64,000 nt of DNA, taken from Kitasatospora cheerisanensis KCTC 2395 (GTDB lineage Bacteria > Actinomycetota > Actinomycetes > Streptomycetales > Streptomycetaceae). The stretch is from NCBI RefSeq assembly GCF_000696185.1, contig NZ_KK853997.1:2170761-2234760 (forward strand), in the 5' to 3' direction. The stretch's first letter is position 1. The number at the start of each line of letters is the position of its first letter. The notes under the pieces were generated by a model. That model saw only the letters and a list, made by a program, of their open reading frames with translations. It ran no database searches and was not told the origin of the DNA. Positions 23,464 through 32,752 of the stretch are shown here, one piece after another. The position numbers were made by a program, and so were the translations under genes.

Positions 23464-24162
23464 GTGTCTCAGTACCAGTCGCAGCCATTGCCGACCACCG
23501 CGTTCGGTCACCACCTGCTCCAGCGGACGGCGGGCGAGCACCTGCACCCCGGCGAGCCGATGATCGGCGCCTGGGCGATGAAGCTGGACCGGCTGGCGCC
23601 GCTGTGGTGGGACCGGGACACCGTCCGCGCCGCGAGCCGCGCCCCGCTGGCCTGGACGTACAACTTCTTCGCCGCGCTCTGGCGCGGCTTCTGGACGTAC
23701 TTCCTGCCGCGCTGGTTCGTGGCGCTGTTCGTGCCGGACCTGCACCTGCGCCGCCCGTACGGCCTGTCGCTGACCCGGCGCGCCTACCGGGCGCTGCGCC
23801 GGCCGCTGCACGGCGGGTCGCTGAGCGGCGGACCGGGCTCCGCCGCGTGGCGGTTCTGGCGGGCGGTGCGGACCACGCCCGGCGAGAAGCTGCTGGCCGA
23901 CCACGACCTGTTCACGGTGCTGCTGACGGACCGCCGGCTGCTGGTGCTCAGCCGCTGGACCGGGTCGCAGTACCACGAGCACTACCGGGCCGTCCCGCTG
24001 TTCGAACTGCCGCAGGGCAGCTGGTGGCTGCGCCCGGACACCCCGAACGACGTCTGGGCCGCCCGGCAGGACCTGCTGTTCGCGGACGGCTCCTGGATCG
24101 CCCTGGACTTCCAGGACGCGAACGAGCGGGAGGCGTTCCGCGCCGCGGTGGCGGGGCGCTGA
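23464..24162 (+). CDS. Conserved hypothetical protein with a Trp-rich hydrophobic region
   Basis: A 232-residue protein I cannot assign to a named family. The N-terminus is polar ([20 protein letters not shown]). Around residues 61-93 is an aromatic, hydrophobic stretch ([30 protein letters not shown]) that could be a membrane-associated helix. The C-terminal half has a beta-rich pattern ([36 protein letters not shown], then [20 protein letters not shown]), like bacterial PH-type domains that bind membranes. The GTG at 23464 has GGGGGA about 9 nt upstream. Transcribed alone on the plus strand, convergent with the WXG100-like gene. Confidence 0.7.
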   Translation: MSQYQSQPLPTTAFGHHLLQRTAGEHLHPGEPMIGAWAMKLDRLAPLWWDRDTVRAASRAPLAWTYNFFAALWRGFWTYFLPRWFVALFVPDLHLRRPYGLSLTRRAYRALRRPLHGGSLSGGPGSAAWRFWRAVRTTPGEKLLADHDLFTVLLTDRRLLVLSRWTGSQYHEHYRAVPLFELPQGSWWLRPDTPNDVWAARQDLLFADGSWIALDFQDANEREAFRAAVAGR

Positions 24163-24176
24163 CCGGAGGCCGGCCG

Positions 24177-24196
24177 GGCCCCGCCGCCGCGGGGCC
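24177..24196. terminator. Hairpin between convergent genes
   Basis: GGCCCCGC (24177-24184) with GCGGGGCC (24189-24196) and a 4-nt loop, immediately beyond both stops. Confidence 0.6.
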
Positions 24197-24198
24197 GG

Positions 24199-25826
24199 TC
24201 AGCCGAACGCGGTGGCGATCTTCGACTCGTCCACCCGGTACGGGGCCGGGTCGTGGGCCAGGCCCACGTCGTGCAGGAACTCCTGCTTCATCGCTTCCTT
24301 GTTGGTGTCCCCGGTCAGGCCCTCCTTGGCGACCGCCCAGGCGGACTGCCCGGCGGCCTTGAAGCCGCCCTTCACGGTGCCGTCGCCGCGCTGCAGGTTG
24401 TCGTCGCCGTCGATGCCCAGCGCCCGGTCGAAGCCCTGCTGCACCTGGTCGGTGATCTTCCCGTCCGCGAACTTGGCCGCCTTCGCCGCGAAGCTGTCGC
24501 CCTCCTCCAGCGCCCGCAGGCCCTCGACGGCGTTCTTCACGTTCTTGACCTCGGTCAGCGCCTTGCGCGCGGTCTGGATGTTGCGCACCGCCTTCACGGC
24601 GCTGCCCAGCTCCTTGAGCGCCTTCAGCAGCTCCTCCAGCTTCTGCGCGAGCTCGGTGGACACCTTCGCCACCCGGGCCACGTAGACGGCGATCTCCGCC
24701 TCGGTGAGCAGCGCGTCCGCGATCAGGCCGACGCCCGCGGTGACCACCGCGATCACCGCCTCGGCGGCCAGCGACACGATCAGCGCCTCGATCGCCTCGC
24801 TGATGATCTGGATCACCATGCCCTCGGCCATCGCGCACTCCTGCGCCGCCGAGTTGATGATCTGCGCGGTCTGCAGCATGCCCTGCGCGGTCTGGTCGAG
24901 CGCGTCCGCGACCTCGCCCATGTGGCTGCCGAACGCGTCGCTGGCGCTGCCCACCCACTCCTGGGACAGCGGCACCGCGCCGCTGCGCACCTCGGCCGCG
25001 ACCGACTGCACGGCGTGTGCCTGCGCCTGCCACTCCTCGGAGGCCGCGTTCAGCTCCGCCAGGTTGCCGGTGACCTTCTCCAGCATGTCGAGCAGGCCGG
25101 ACTGCTCCAGCGCCCACTCGACCGCCTCGTCGAGCATCCCGCCGAGGCCGTCCCGCTCGGGGTGCTCGGCCGGGTCGAGGGCCTCCATCGCCCGCTCGAT
25201 CTGGGCGTGCGCCCAGGCGTAGGCGTCGCTGCCGCCGTCCATCGGCATCAGGCCCGGCTGCATCACGCCCGCGCCGATCATGCCGGTGCCGGTGCCGCCC
25301 CAGCCGCCGCCCTCGGCGCCGACCTGTCCGGCCGCCGCGCCGCGGCCCGGCCGAGCGCGCCGCCGAGGCCGCCGGTCCCGCCCTCGCCGCCGAGGCCGCC
25401 GCCCGGTTCGGTGGACGGCGCGGCGCCGCCGCCCGGCTCCGGGTGCTCCGGGTCGGACGGGCCGAACAGCTGGTCGCCCAGCCATTCGCCGGCGCGTCCG
25501 CTGACGCCGTCGACCACGTTCGAGCCGGCGTCCTTCAGTTTGCCGCGGAACCAGCCCTCCCTGGGGTCGGCCGGCGCGTCCCCGCCGTCGGCCGGGTCGT
25601 CGCCGCCGGGCGGGCGGTCCGGCTGCTGCTGGGTCGGGTGCGCGGGCTGCGCGGGGTGCGCCGGCCGGTCCGGCTGCTGCACGGGCTGCGCCGGCTGCAC
25701 CGGGTGCGCGGGCTGCGGCGCCGGGTGGGCGGGCTGCGCGGGGTGGGACGGCTGTGCCGGGTGCGAGCCGGACTGGCCGTGGCCGCTGCTGGTCGAGCCG
25801 TGCGAGTGCCCGGAGGAGCGTGCCAT
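24199..25826 (-). pseudogene. Large WXG100-like protein with Pro/His-rich N-terminus; frameshifted (probable sequence error)
   Basis: Two overlapping frames together encode one protein of about 542 residues if one base is added near 25332-25350. The first frame starts at ATG 25826 and gives a long Pro/Gln/His tract (repeats of QPAHPAQP) then EGWFRGKLKDAGSNVVDGVSGRAGEWLGDQLFG and a Gly-rich linker. The second frame gives GGWGGTGTGMIGAGVMQPG, then a helical WXG100-like domain (AELNAASEEWQAQ..., with EWVGSASDAFGSHM as the W-x-G turn), a hydrophobic helix pair near AEAVIAVVTAGVGLIADALL, and a C-terminal helical region that resembles no toxin I know. Such proteins are type VII (Esx) secretion substrates. 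The start overlaps the EspC-like stop (TGATG). Confidence 0.72.
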
Positions 25827-26140
25827 CACCGACCACCGCCCATCGTGCGGCTCAGCTGCTCCTCGTGGTCGGTGTAGTTCCGCGAGACGCTCGCCAGTCC
25901 CTCGGAGGTGCCGTTGACGGCGTGTCCGAGGTCGCCGAGGTTCTCCCGGCTGGCCCCCGCGTGGTCCTGGTAGGCCGACGCCAGGTGCTGGGCGTTCGGC
26001 AGGTGTCCGAAGGCATCGGACGAGATGGTGATCGCGGCGGTGGCCGACGCGATCCTGCTCAGCTGTTCGGACTGCTCGGCGAGCAGTGACGCATACCGGT
26101 CGAGTGCACCGGTTTCCACCCGAAACCCGCTGTCCCCCAT
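25826..26140 (-). CDS. EspC/WXG100-like small helical protein
   Basis: A 104-residue helical protein, MGDSGFRVETGALDRYASLLAEQSEQLSR..., with a turn ITISSDAFGHLPNAQHLASAYQDH near the middle and a second long helix ending TDHEEQLSRTM. The helix-turn-helix hairpin and the DAFG turn fit the EspC-like (PF10824-type) relatives of WXG100 proteins, which work with type VII secretion. It lacks the exact W-x-G. Start ATG 26140 with GAAGAAGG upstream. Its TGA overlaps the ATG of the next gene by one base, so the two proteins are probably made together and may form a complex. No Ecc secretion genes are in this window. Confidence 0.78.
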   Translation of the reverse strand: MGDSGFRVETGALDRYASLLAEQSEQLSRIASATAAITISSDAFGHLPNAQHLASAYQDHAGASRENLGDLGHAVNGTSEGLASVSRNYTDHEEQLSRTMGGGR

Positions 26141-26284
26141 GGCAGTTGCCCTTCTTCGGCGACCGTTCAATTAGGCCGGTCATCCTACTGATCAACACGC
26201 AAAGGCTTCGCAAACAGATGTCCGGGAAGGACTGACGCGGCAACCCACCGGCCGTCAGAATGGCGGAGGAACCAGGGGGTTGGG

Positions 26285-26755
26285 ATGAGCGGACGACAGA
26301 AGACGGTCCTGGCGGCACTGTTGGCGGTCCTGCTGGCCGCCCTCGCCGCCGTCCTGCTGTGGCCGGACCCGCCCCGCCGGGCGGCGGCCCCGCCACCCCC
26401 GCACAGCGCCTCCCCGTCCCCTTCACCGAGTCCGACCAAGACGGTTCCGTACCCGTACTTCACGCCGGGGACGTGCTTCCAGGTGCCGCGGCTGAGCAAC
26501 GTCCACGAGCCCACCGCCGTCCCGTGCGACCAGCCGCACGACGCCGAGGCGATCGCCAACGCGGACCTGCCGGACGGCCTGGCCGACCTGCCGGCGATCT
26601 TCCGCACCATGACCGAGCTGTGCAAGGCGCCGACCGCGCAGGCGCTCCAGCTGCGCCCCGACGGGCCGCGGCACGGCACCTCGGTCGGCCTGCCGCTGGA
26701 GTTCTACCGGCAGGGCCTGCGCGGGATCACCTGCGCGCTGACCTTCAAGGCGTGA
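26285..26755 (+). CDS. Membrane-anchored exported protein with Septum_form-like domain
   Basis: A 156-residue protein. The N-terminus is a signal anchor (KTVLAALLAVLLAALAAVLLW, about 6-26), then a Pro/Ser linker (SASPSPSPSPTK) and an extracellular domain. That domain has four Cys and the arrangement GTCFQ...AVPCDQPHDAEAIANADLP, which is typical of the actinobacterial Septum_form (PF13845-like) domain, then MTELCKAP and GITCALTFKA. The role of this domain is not well known. Start ATG 26285 follows GGGGGTTGGG. It is divergent from the EspC-like gene. Confidence 0.75.
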   Translation: MSGRQKTVLAALLAVLLAALAAVLLWPDPPRRAAAPPPPHSASPSPSPSPTKTVPYPYFTPGTCFQVPRLSNVHEPTAVPCDQPHDAEAIANADLPDGLADLPAIFRTMTELCKAPTAQALQLRPDGPRHGTSVGLPLEFYRQGLRGITCALTFKA

Positions 26756-26776
26756 CCGCTGCGTAGGCTGGGCGGC

Positions 26777-27415
26777 ATGTCGAGCCTTGCGCAGGGCGAG
26801 CGCGCCCGTCTGTCCGGATTGCTGTCGACGGCCGGCCCGGAGGGGCCGACCCTGTGTGCGGGGTGGCTGACCAGGGACCTGGCCGCCCACCTGGTGGTGC
26901 GGGAGGGCCGGCCGGACGCGGCGGCGGGCATCCGGGTCCGGCCGCTCGCGGGCTGGACGCGGCGGGTGCAGGACCGGACGGCGGCCCGCCCGTACGGGGC
27001 GCTGGTGAAGTCCTTCCGCTCGGGGCCGCCGGCCTTCTCACCGTTCAACCTGCCGGGCGTGGACGAGGCGGCGAACCTGGTCGAGTACTTCGTGCACGCG
27101 GAGGACGTCCGCCGCGCCGTCCCGTTCGAACCGGAGCCGCTCGCACCCGAGTTGGCGGAGGCGCTGTGGAAGCGGGTGCCGGTGGTGGCCCGGTTCGGCG
27201 ACGCGAGCTCGCCGGTGTCGCTGCGGCTGGTGCGCCCGGACGGCCGGGAGCTGACGGTCCGTCGCAAGGGCCGCCCGGTGGTGACGGTGACCGGGGAGCC
27301 GGGCGAGCTGGTGCTGTTCCTGTACGGGCGCGGGGCGCGGGCCGCGGTGGCGGTGGACGGCGACCCGGCGGCGGTCGCCGAACTGGCCGGGGTGCTGGCG
27401 CTGCCGGAGGACTGA
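26777..27415 (+). CDS. TIGR03085-like protein of the DinB/maleylpyruvate isomerase superfamily
   Basis: A 212-residue protein. The motifs LCAGWLTRDLAAHLVVREGRPDA (about 31-53) and NLVEYFVHAEDVRRA (about 96-110) carry the His residues expected to bind a metal in the four-helix fold of the mycothiol-dependent maleylpyruvate isomerase superfamily. The C-terminal part is a small beta-rich domain (GELVLFLYGRGARAAVAVDGDPAAVAEL). Some relatives use mycothiol, but the reaction here is unknown. It is probably leaderless: TAGGCT at 26764-26769 lies 7 nt before the ATG and no ribosome-binding site is seen. Confidence 0.8.
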   Translation: MSSLAQGERARLSGLLSTAGPEGPTLCAGWLTRDLAAHLVVREGRPDAAAGIRVRPLAGWTRRVQDRTAARPYGALVKSFRSGPPAFSPFNLPGVDEAANLVEYFVHAEDVRRAVPFEPEPLAPELAEALWKRVPVVARFGDASSPVSLRLVRPDGRELTVRRKGRPVVTVTGEPGELVLFLYGRGARAAVAVDGDPAAVAELAGVLALPED

Positions 27416-27492
27416 CGGCGCGTCGGCCCGCGCCGCCCGGCCGGAGGTGCCAGCCTGGCGGTGGCCCGCACCCCCGTCCCCCTGGAGCGCCC

Positions 27493-28272
27493 ATGGTCAG
27501 CACCGACTTCCGGATCGGCTCGCCGAACTGGATCGACCTCGGAAGCCCGGACCTCGCCGAGTCCGAGCTGTTCTACGGCTCGGTGTTCGGCTGGACCTTC
27601 GAGTCCGCCGGCCCGGACGCGAACGGCTACGGCTTCTTCCGCTCCAAGGGCCGCACGGTGGCGGCGGCCGGCCCGCTGACCGAGGCGGAGGCGCTGCCCG
27701 CCTGGACGGTGTACTTCCGCACGGCGGACGCCGACAGCACGGCGGCGGCGGTCGAACGCTCCGGCGGCACGGTCCGCGTCCCGCCGTCCGCGGTGATGGC
27801 GGAGGGCCGGTTCGCCCAGTTCACCGACCCGGCGGGCGGCGAGTTCGCGGTCTGGCAGGGCGGCCGGACGCCCGGCCTGGAGGCCGTCGGGGAGACCGAC
27901 GCGCTGTGCTGGGCGGAGCTGCACACCCCGGACGCGGCGGGCGCGCTCCGCTTCTACCAAGGCCTGTTCGACTGGCGGGCGCGGGACGGCGGCGTGCCGG
28001 GCGTGGAGTACACGGTGCTGTCCACCGCCGAGGGCGCGGACCTCGTCGGGTCCTCGTTCGGCGGGGTGGCGGGCGTCCACCCGCGGGTGAACGTCGGCTG
28101 GCTGGTGCACTTCGCGGTGGCGGACGCGCTGCTGACCACCGATCAGGTCCGCAAGGCCGGCGGCTCGCTGCTGGTGCCGCCGGAGCGGGTGCCGACGGTG
28201 GGGCGGATCGCGGTGCTGGCGGACCCGTTCGGCGCCCAGTTCGCGATCCTGGAGCCGGAGCCCCGCCGGTAG
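27493..28272 (+). CDS. VOC-family protein with two glyoxalase-like domains
   Basis: A 259-residue protein made of two VOC (glyoxalase/bleomycin-resistance) domains: the first about 1-125 (NWIDLGSPDLAESELFYGSVFGWTFES ... FTDPAGGEFAVWQG), the second about 136-255 (CWAELHTPDAAGALRFYQGLFDWRAR ... LADPFGAQFAILEP). Each ends with the family's D-P-x-G-A-x-F-A/L pattern. Members include glyoxalases, dioxygenases and drug-binding proteins; the similar S. coelicolor-type proteins are often called hydroxylases without proof. The ATG at 27493 follows CTGGAG. It is convergent with hisF, and its stop lies in the loop of a terminator. Confidence 0.85.
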   Translation: MVSTDFRIGSPNWIDLGSPDLAESELFYGSVFGWTFESAGPDANGYGFFRSKGRTVAAAGPLTEAEALPAWTVYFRTADADSTAAAVERSGGTVRVPPSAVMAEGRFAQFTDPAGGEFAVWQGGRTPGLEAVGETDALCWAELHTPDAAGALRFYQGLFDWRARDGGVPGVEYTVLSTAEGADLVGSSFGGVAGVHPRVNVGWLVHFAVADALLTTDQVRKAGGSLLVPPERVPTVGRIAVLADPFGAQFAILEPEPRR

Positions 28273-28291
28273 GTGCCGGCGGGGCTCCGGC
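28254..28291. terminator. Bidirectional terminator between the VOC gene and hisF
   Basis: A perfect 16-bp stem: GCCGGAGCCCCGCCGG (28254-28269) with its complement at 28276-28291 and a 6-nt loop that contains the VOC stop codon. It is placed to stop both the VOC transcript and the his operon. Confidence 0.88.
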
Positions 28292-28297
28292 CGGGGC

Positions 28298-29068
28298 TCA
28301 GCGGACGGGGTGCCCGGTGGCCCGGAGCTCGTCCTTGACCTGGCCGATCGTCAGGTCGCCGAAGTGGAAGACGCTGGCGGCGAGCACCGCGTCCGCGCCG
28401 GCGTCGACCGCGGGCGCGAAGTCGGCGAGCTTGCCGGCGCCGCCGGAGGCGATCACCGGCACCGAGACGGCCTTGCGGGCGGCCCGGATCATCTCCAGGT
28501 CGTAGCCGTCCTTGGTGCCGTCGGCGTCCATCGAGTTCAGCAGGATCTCGCCGGCGCCGAGCTCGGCGGCCCGCAGCGTCCACTCGATCGCGTCCAGCCC
28601 GGTGCCGCGGCGGCCGCCGTGGGTGGTGACCTCGAAACCGGAGGCGGTCTCGGTGCCCTCGGGGCAGCGGCGGGCGTCGACCGACAGCACCAGCACCTGG
28701 CGGCCGAAGCGCTGCGCGATCTCCCGGATCAGCTCGGGGCGGGCGATCGCCGCGGTGTTGACGCCGACCTTGTCGGCGCCGGCCCGCAGCAGCTTGTCGA
28801 CGTCCTCGACGGTGCGCACGCCGCCGCCGACGGTCAGCGGGATGAACACCTGCTCGGCGGTGCGGCGCACCACGTCGTAGGTGGTCTCCCGGGAGCCGGA
28901 CGAGGCGGTGATGTCGAGGAAGGTCAACTCGTCGGCGCCCTGGGCGTCGTAGAGCTTGGCGAGATCGACCGGGTCGCCGGCGTCGCGCAGGTTCTGGAAG
29001 TTGACGCCCTTGACGACGCGGCCGGCGTCCACGTCCAGACAGGGGATGACGCGTACTGCGAGTGTCAC
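28298..29068 (-). CDS. hisF: Imidazole glycerol phosphate synthase, cyclase subunit
   Basis: A 256-residue TIM barrel which with HisH forms imidazole glycerol phosphate and AICAR from PRFAR. The two catalytic Asp are visible: Asp12 in [17 protein letters not shown] and the Asp of VLSVDARR near residue 131. Phosphate-binding ends LTVGGGVRT and [12 protein letters not shown] are intact. It starts with GTG 29068, overlapping the stop of the RidA gene (GTGA), and is the last gene of the operon, followed by a strong terminator. Confidence 0.97.
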   Translation of the reverse strand: MTLAVRVIPCLDVDAGRVVKGVNFQNLRDAGDPVDLAKLYDAQGADELTFLDITASSGSRETTYDVVRRTAEQVFIPLTVGGGVRTVEDVDKLLRAGADKVGVNTAAIARPELIREIAQRFGRQVLVLSVDARRCPEGTETASGFEVTTHGGRRGTGLDAIEWTLRAAELGAGEILLNSMDADGTKDGYDLEMIRAARKAVSVPVIASGGAGKLADFAPAVDAGADAVLAASVFHFGDLTIGQVKDELRATGHPVR

Positions 29069-29502
29069 GGCTGCTTGCTGCCTTCCAAAGTGCGGGCCGG
29101 GCCGGGCCGGTGGGCCTCCAGCTCGACCTCGACCATCATCCGGGAGTCGGTCAGGCCCTGGACCACCACCATGGTGGTGACCGGGCGGACCGAGTCGAAG
29201 AGTTCCTTGTGGGCGCGGCCGACCTCGTCGCAGTCCCGGACGTGGGTGAGGTACATCCGGGTGCGGACCACGTCGGCGGCGCCGAGTCCGTAGTGGTCGA
29301 GCGCGCCGAGGGCCGTCTTGAAGGCGGCCAGCGTCTGCTCGTACGGGCCGCCCTCGACGGAGGCGGCCGGGTCGTCGAAGGCGGTGCAGCCCGAGACCAG
29401 GACGAAGTCCCCGGCTGCCACCGCCCGGGAGAATCCGTAGGCCTCCTCGGAGGGGGAACCTGCGGAGTGGCGGGCGACGGCGGCCGGGGTTTCGTCGGTC
29501 AT
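29065..29502 (-). CDS. RidA-family protein embedded in the his operon
   Basis: A 145-residue protein of the YjgF/YER057c/UK114 (RidA) family: [21 protein letters not shown], the conserved Arg in [19 protein letters not shown], and [22 protein letters not shown] at the end. Archetypal RidA hydrolyses reactive enamines and imines released by PLP enzymes; the key Arg (VRTRMYL) is kept, so hydrolase activity is plausible. Here it sits between priA and hisF with ATGA and GTGA overlaps on both sides, so it is translated with the his proteins. Its substrate in this context is unknown. Confidence 0.88.
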   Translation of the reverse strand: MTDETPAAVARHSAGSPSEEAYGFSRAVAAGDFVLVSGCTAFDDPAASVEGGPYEQTLAAFKTALGALDHYGLGAADVVRTRMYLTHVRDCDEVGRAHKELFDSVRPVTTMVVVQGLTDSRMMVEVELEAHRPGPARTLEGSKQP

Positions 29503-30227
29503 CGGGACACAGCCTCCAGGGCCTCTTCGAGGGTGAACTTCTGCTCGTAGAGGGCCTTGCCGACGATCGATCCCTCGACGCCCTCCGGCACCAGGGTGGC
29601 GATCGCGCGCAGGTCGTCCAGCGACGACACGCCGCCGGAGGCCACCACCGGGCGGTCGGTGGCGGCGCAGACGTCGCGCAGCAGCTGCAGGTTGGGGCCG
29701 GTCAGGGTGCCGTCGCGGTTGACGTCGGTGACCACGTAGCGGGCGCAGCCCTCGGAGTCCAGGCGGGCCAGGACGTCGAACAGCTGGCCGCCGTCGCGGG
29801 TCCAGCCGCGGCCGCGCAGGGTGGTGCCGACCACGTCCAGGCCGACGGCGATCTTGTCACCGTGCTCGGCGATCACCTTGGCGACCCACTCGGGGCTCTC
29901 CAGCGCGGCGGTGCCGAGGTTGACCCGGGTGCAGCCAGTGGCGAGCGCGGCGGCCAGCGACTCGTCGTCGCGGATGCCGCCGGACAGCTCGACCTTGATG
30001 TCGAGCCGGCCGGTGACCTCGCGGAGCAGGTCGCGGTTGCTTCCGGTGCCGAACGCGGCGTCCAGGTCGACCAGGTGCAGCCACTCGGCGCCGGCGTTCT
30101 GCCAGGCCAGGGCGGCGGCGAGCGGCTCGCCGAAGGAGGTCTCGGTGCCGGAGGCGCCCTTGACCAGGCGGACGGCCTGCCCGTCGCGGACGTCGACGGC
30201 GGGCAGCAGTTCGAGGCGGTTGGTCAT
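29499..30227 (-). CDS. priA: Bifunctional HisA/TrpF isomerase PriA
   Basis: A 242-residue TIM barrel. In actinobacteria, which lack a separate trpF, PriA isomerises both ProFAR (histidine) and PRA (tryptophan). The catalytic Asp are Asp12 in [11 protein letters not shown] and the Asp of [14 protein letters not shown] (about 172). The loop [10 protein letters not shown] contains the Arg and Trp (Mtb Arg143/Trp145 type) that support dual substrate use, which favours PriA over plain HisA. It is separated from hisH by 32 bp and overlaps the RidA start (ATGA). It completes the trp pathway of this window, where no trpF is seen. Confidence 0.95.
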   Translation of the reverse strand: MTNRLELLPAVDVRDGQAVRLVKGASGTETSFGEPLAAALAWQNAGAEWLHLVDLDAAFGTGSNRDLLREVTGRLDIKVELSGGIRDDESLAAALATGCTRVNLGTAALESPEWVAKVIAEHGDKIAVGLDVVGTTLRGRGWTRDGGQLFDVLARLDSEGCARYVVTDVNRDGTLTGPNLQLLRDVCAATDRPVVASGGVSSLDDLRAIATLVPEGVEGSIVGKALYEQKFTLEEALEAVSR

Positions 30228-30259
30228 GTTCTGATGGGCTCTCAGTCTTCGGAGGGGCG

Positions 30260-30895
30260 TCAGAGGGTGTCGACCCAGTTGGTCAGCAGGGCGGCGCCGG
30301 CGTCGCCGGACTTCTCGGGGTGGAACTGAGTGGCCCACAGCGGGCCGTTCTCCACCGCGGCGACGAACGGCTGCCCGTGGGTCGCCCAGGTCACCTTGGG
30401 GGCGCGGATCTTCTCCGAGTGGGTCTCCAGCACCCAGTGCCGCACGCCGTAGGAGTGCACGAAGTAGAACCGGGTGTCGGCGTCCAGGCCGGCGAACATC
30501 CGGGTGCCCTCGGGGGCGTCCACGGTGTTCCAGCCCATGTGCGGGACGACCGGCGCGTCCAGCGGCTCGACCACGCCGGGCCACTCGTCGCAGCCCGCGG
30601 ACTCGACGCCGTGCTCGACGCCCTTCTCGAACAGGATCTGCATGCCGACGCAGATGCCCAGCACCGGGCGGCCGCCGGCCAGCCGGCGGCCGATCACCTG
30701 CTCGCCGCGGACCGCCTTCAGGCCGCGCATGCACGCCTCGAAGGCGCCGACGCCGGGCACCAGCAGGCCGTCCGCGTCCAGCGCCTGCTGGAAGTTCGAG
30801 GTGACGGTGACGTCGGCGCCGGTCCGCTCCAGGGCGCGCTGCGCGGAGCGCAGGTTGCCGGAGCCGTAGTCCAGCACCACCACGTTCTTGCTCAT
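30260..30895 (-). CDS. hisH: Imidazole glycerol phosphate synthase, glutaminase subunit
   Basis: A 211-residue class I amidotransferase that supplies ammonia to HisF. The nucleophile is Cys82 in [14 protein letters not shown]; the His and Glu of the triad are in [11 protein letters not shown] near 190; the oxyanion strand region is [13 protein letters not shown]. Length is normal for actinobacterial HisH. It is preceded by a small membrane-protein gene and hisB in the same direction. Confidence 0.97.
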   Translation of the reverse strand: MSKNVVVLDYGSGNLRSAQRALERTGADVTVTSNFQQALDADGLLVPGVGAFEACMRGLKAVRGEQVIGRRLAGGRPVLGICVGMQILFEKGVEHGVESAGCDEWPGVVEPLDAPVVPHMGWNTVDAPEGTRMFAGLDADTRFYFVHSYGVRHWVLETHSEKIRAPKVTWATHGQPFVAAVENGPLWATQFHPEKSGDAGAALLTNWVDTL

Positions 30896-30907
30896 GTCGC
30901 GGAACTC

Positions 30908-31051
30908 CTAGAAGCGCAGGATGCCTGCGGCCAGGCACATGGCCGAGGCGAAGGCGAGGACGAGGATCACGCTCTTCGGCTTGTCCTGCTTCCAGAACGA
31001 CCAGACGCCGGTGGCGAAGAAGATGCCGAGGAAGATCAGTACCGTCGCCAT
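30908..31051 (-). CDS. Small two-segment membrane peptide (47 residues) inside the his operon
   Basis: A 47-residue hydrophobic protein beginning [25 protein letters not shown] and ending [21 protein letters not shown]: two membrane helices joined by a short charged turn (KQDKPKS). Its ATG overlaps the hisB stop (TGATG), so it is clearly translated with hisB, and hisH follows 12 bp later. Similar small proteins occur at this place in other streptomycetes as I recall. The function is unknown; it might be a membrane tether or simply a conserved passenger. Confidence 0.8.
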   Translation of the reverse strand: MATVLIFLGIFFATGVWSFWKQDKPKSVILVLAFASAMCLAAGILRF

Positions 31052-31644
31052 CAGAGGGCGCCCTTGGTGGAGGGCAGGATGCCTTCGGCGCGCGGGTCCC
31101 GCTCGGAGGCGTAGCGCAGCGCCCGGGCGAGCGCCTTGAACTGGCACTCCACGATGTGGTGGGCGTTGCGGCCGTACGGCACGTGCACGTGCAGGGCGAC
31201 CTGCGCCTGCGCCACGAAGGACTCCAGGATGTGCCGGGTCATCGTGGTGTCGTACGAGCCGATCATCGGGGCCATGCCCTCGGGCTCGGAGTGCACCAGG
31301 TACGGGCGGCCCGACAGGTCGACCGTGACCTGCGCCAGCGACTCGTCCAGCGGGACGGTGCAGTTGCCGAACCGGTAGATGCCGACCTTGTCGCCGAGCG
31401 CCTGCTTGAAGGCGGCGCCGAGGGCCAGGGCGGTGTCCTCGATGGTGTGGTGGGTGTCGATGTGCAGGTCGCCCTCGGTCTTCACCGTGAGGTCGAAGAG
31501 GCCGTGGCGGCCCAGCTGGTCGAGCATGTGGTCGTAGAACCCGACGCCCGTGGAGACGTCCGTCCTGCCGGTGCCGTCGAGGTCGATCTCGACCAGGACG
31601 GAGGTCTCCTTGGTGGTGCGTTCGACGCGGCCGATACGGGACAT
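31051..31644 (-). CDS. hisB: Imidazoleglycerol-phosphate dehydratase
   Basis: A 197-residue Mn(II) enzyme converting IGP to imidazole acetol phosphate. The metal-binding motifs are present: [14 protein letters not shown] (about 35-48), DTHHTIED (68-75), and a second HHxxE-like site in [20 protein letters not shown]. It is monofunctional (no phosphatase domain), as in other actinobacteria. 7 bp after hisC. Confidence 0.97.
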   Translation of the reverse strand: MSRIGRVERTTKETSVLVEIDLDGTGRTDVSTGVGFYDHMLDQLGRHGLFDLTVKTEGDLHIDTHHTIEDTALALGAAFKQALGDKVGIYRFGNCTVPLDESLAQVTVDLSGRPYLVHSEPEGMAPMIGSYDTTMTRHILESFVAQAQVALHVHVPYGRNAHHIVECQFKALARALRYASERDPRAEGILPSTKGAL

Positions 31645-31651
31645 TGCGGGT

Positions 31652-32752
31652 TTACAGCTCCTTGATCACGGTGGAGACGGCGCCCAGGAAGGCGTCGTTC
31701 TCGGCGGGGGTGCCGGCGGTGACGCGCAGCCATCCTGGTACGCCGTTGTCGCGGACCAGCACGCCCCGGTCGAGGATCGCCTGCCACACCGCGTGGGTGT
31801 CGGCGAAGCGGCCGAACTGGATGAAGTTGGCGTCCGACTCGGTCACGTCGAGACCGAGCCCGCGCAGCGCGGCCACCACGCGGTCGCGCTCGGACTTCAG
31901 CTGCGCGACGTAGCCGAGCAGGGTGCCGGTGTGCTCCAGGCAGGCCAGCGCGGTGGCCTGGGTGACGGCCGACAGGTGGTACGGCAGCCGGACCAGCTGC
32001 ACCGCGTCCACCACCGCCGGGTCGGCGGCCAGGTAGCCGAGCCGCAGCCCGGCCGCGCCGAACGCCTTCGACATGGTGCGGGAGACCACCAGGTTGGGGC
32101 GGCCCTCCAGCAACGGCAGCAGCGAGGCGCGGTGCGAGAACTCGACGTACGCCTCGTCCACGATCACCATGCTCGGGCCGGCGGCCTGCGCGGCCTCGTA
32201 CAGCGCGAGCACGGTGTCCGCGTCCACGGCGGTGCCGGTCGGGTTGTTCGGCGAGCAGACGAACACCACGTTCGGGCGCAGCTCGGCGATCGCCGTGCGG
32301 GCCGCGTCCAGGTCGATGGTGAAGTCCTCGTTGCGCGGGCCGGAGACCCAGCCGGTGCCGGTGCCGCGGGCGATCAGCGCGTGCATCGAGTACGAGGGCT
32401 CGAAGCCGATCGCGGTGCGGCCGGGCCCGCCGAAGGTCTGCAGCAGCTGCTGCAGCACCTCGTTGGAGCCGTTGGCTGCCCACACCTGCTCCTTGGTCAC
32501 CCGGTACCCGGTGGTGTCGGTCAGGTACGCGGCCAGGCCGGTGCGCAGCTCGACCGCGTCCCGGTCCGGGTAGCGGTTGAGCTGCCGGGCGGCCTCGGAC
32601 ACCCGCTCGGCGATCCGGGCCACCAGCGGCTCCGGCAGCGGGTACGGGTTCTCGTTGGTGTTCAGCTGGACGGGCACGTCCAACTGCGGGGCGCCGTACG
32701 GGGACTGGCCGCGCAGCTCGTCCCGGACGGGGAGGTCGTCGATCTTCGTCAC
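31652..32752 (-). CDS. hisC: Histidinol-phosphate aminotransferase
   Basis: A 366-residue class I/II PLP aminotransferase using glutamate to aminate imidazole acetol phosphate. The PLP lysine is in [27 protein letters not shown] is the conserved N-terminal substrate-binding segment; CSPNNPTG and [10 protein letters not shown] complete the PLP site. The GTG at 32752 overlaps the hisD stop (GTGA), and hisB follows after 7 bp. Confidence 0.96.
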   Translation of the reverse strand: MTKIDDLPVRDELRGQSPYGAPQLDVPVQLNTNENPYPLPEPLVARIAERVSEAARQLNRYPDRDAVELRTGLAAYLTDTTGYRVTKEQVWAANGSNEVLQQLLQTFGGPGRTAIGFEPSYSMHALIARGTGTGWVSGPRNEDFTIDLDAARTAIAELRPNVVFVCSPNNPTGTAVDADTVLALYEAAQAAGPSMVIVDEAYVEFSHRASLLPLLEGRPNLVVSRTMSKAFGAAGLRLGYLAADPAVVDAVQLVRLPYHLSAVTQATALACLEHTGTLLGYVAQLKSERDRVVAALRGLGLDVTESDANFIQFGRFADTHAVWQAILDRGVLVRDNGVPGWLRVTAGTPAENDAFLGAVSTVIKEL

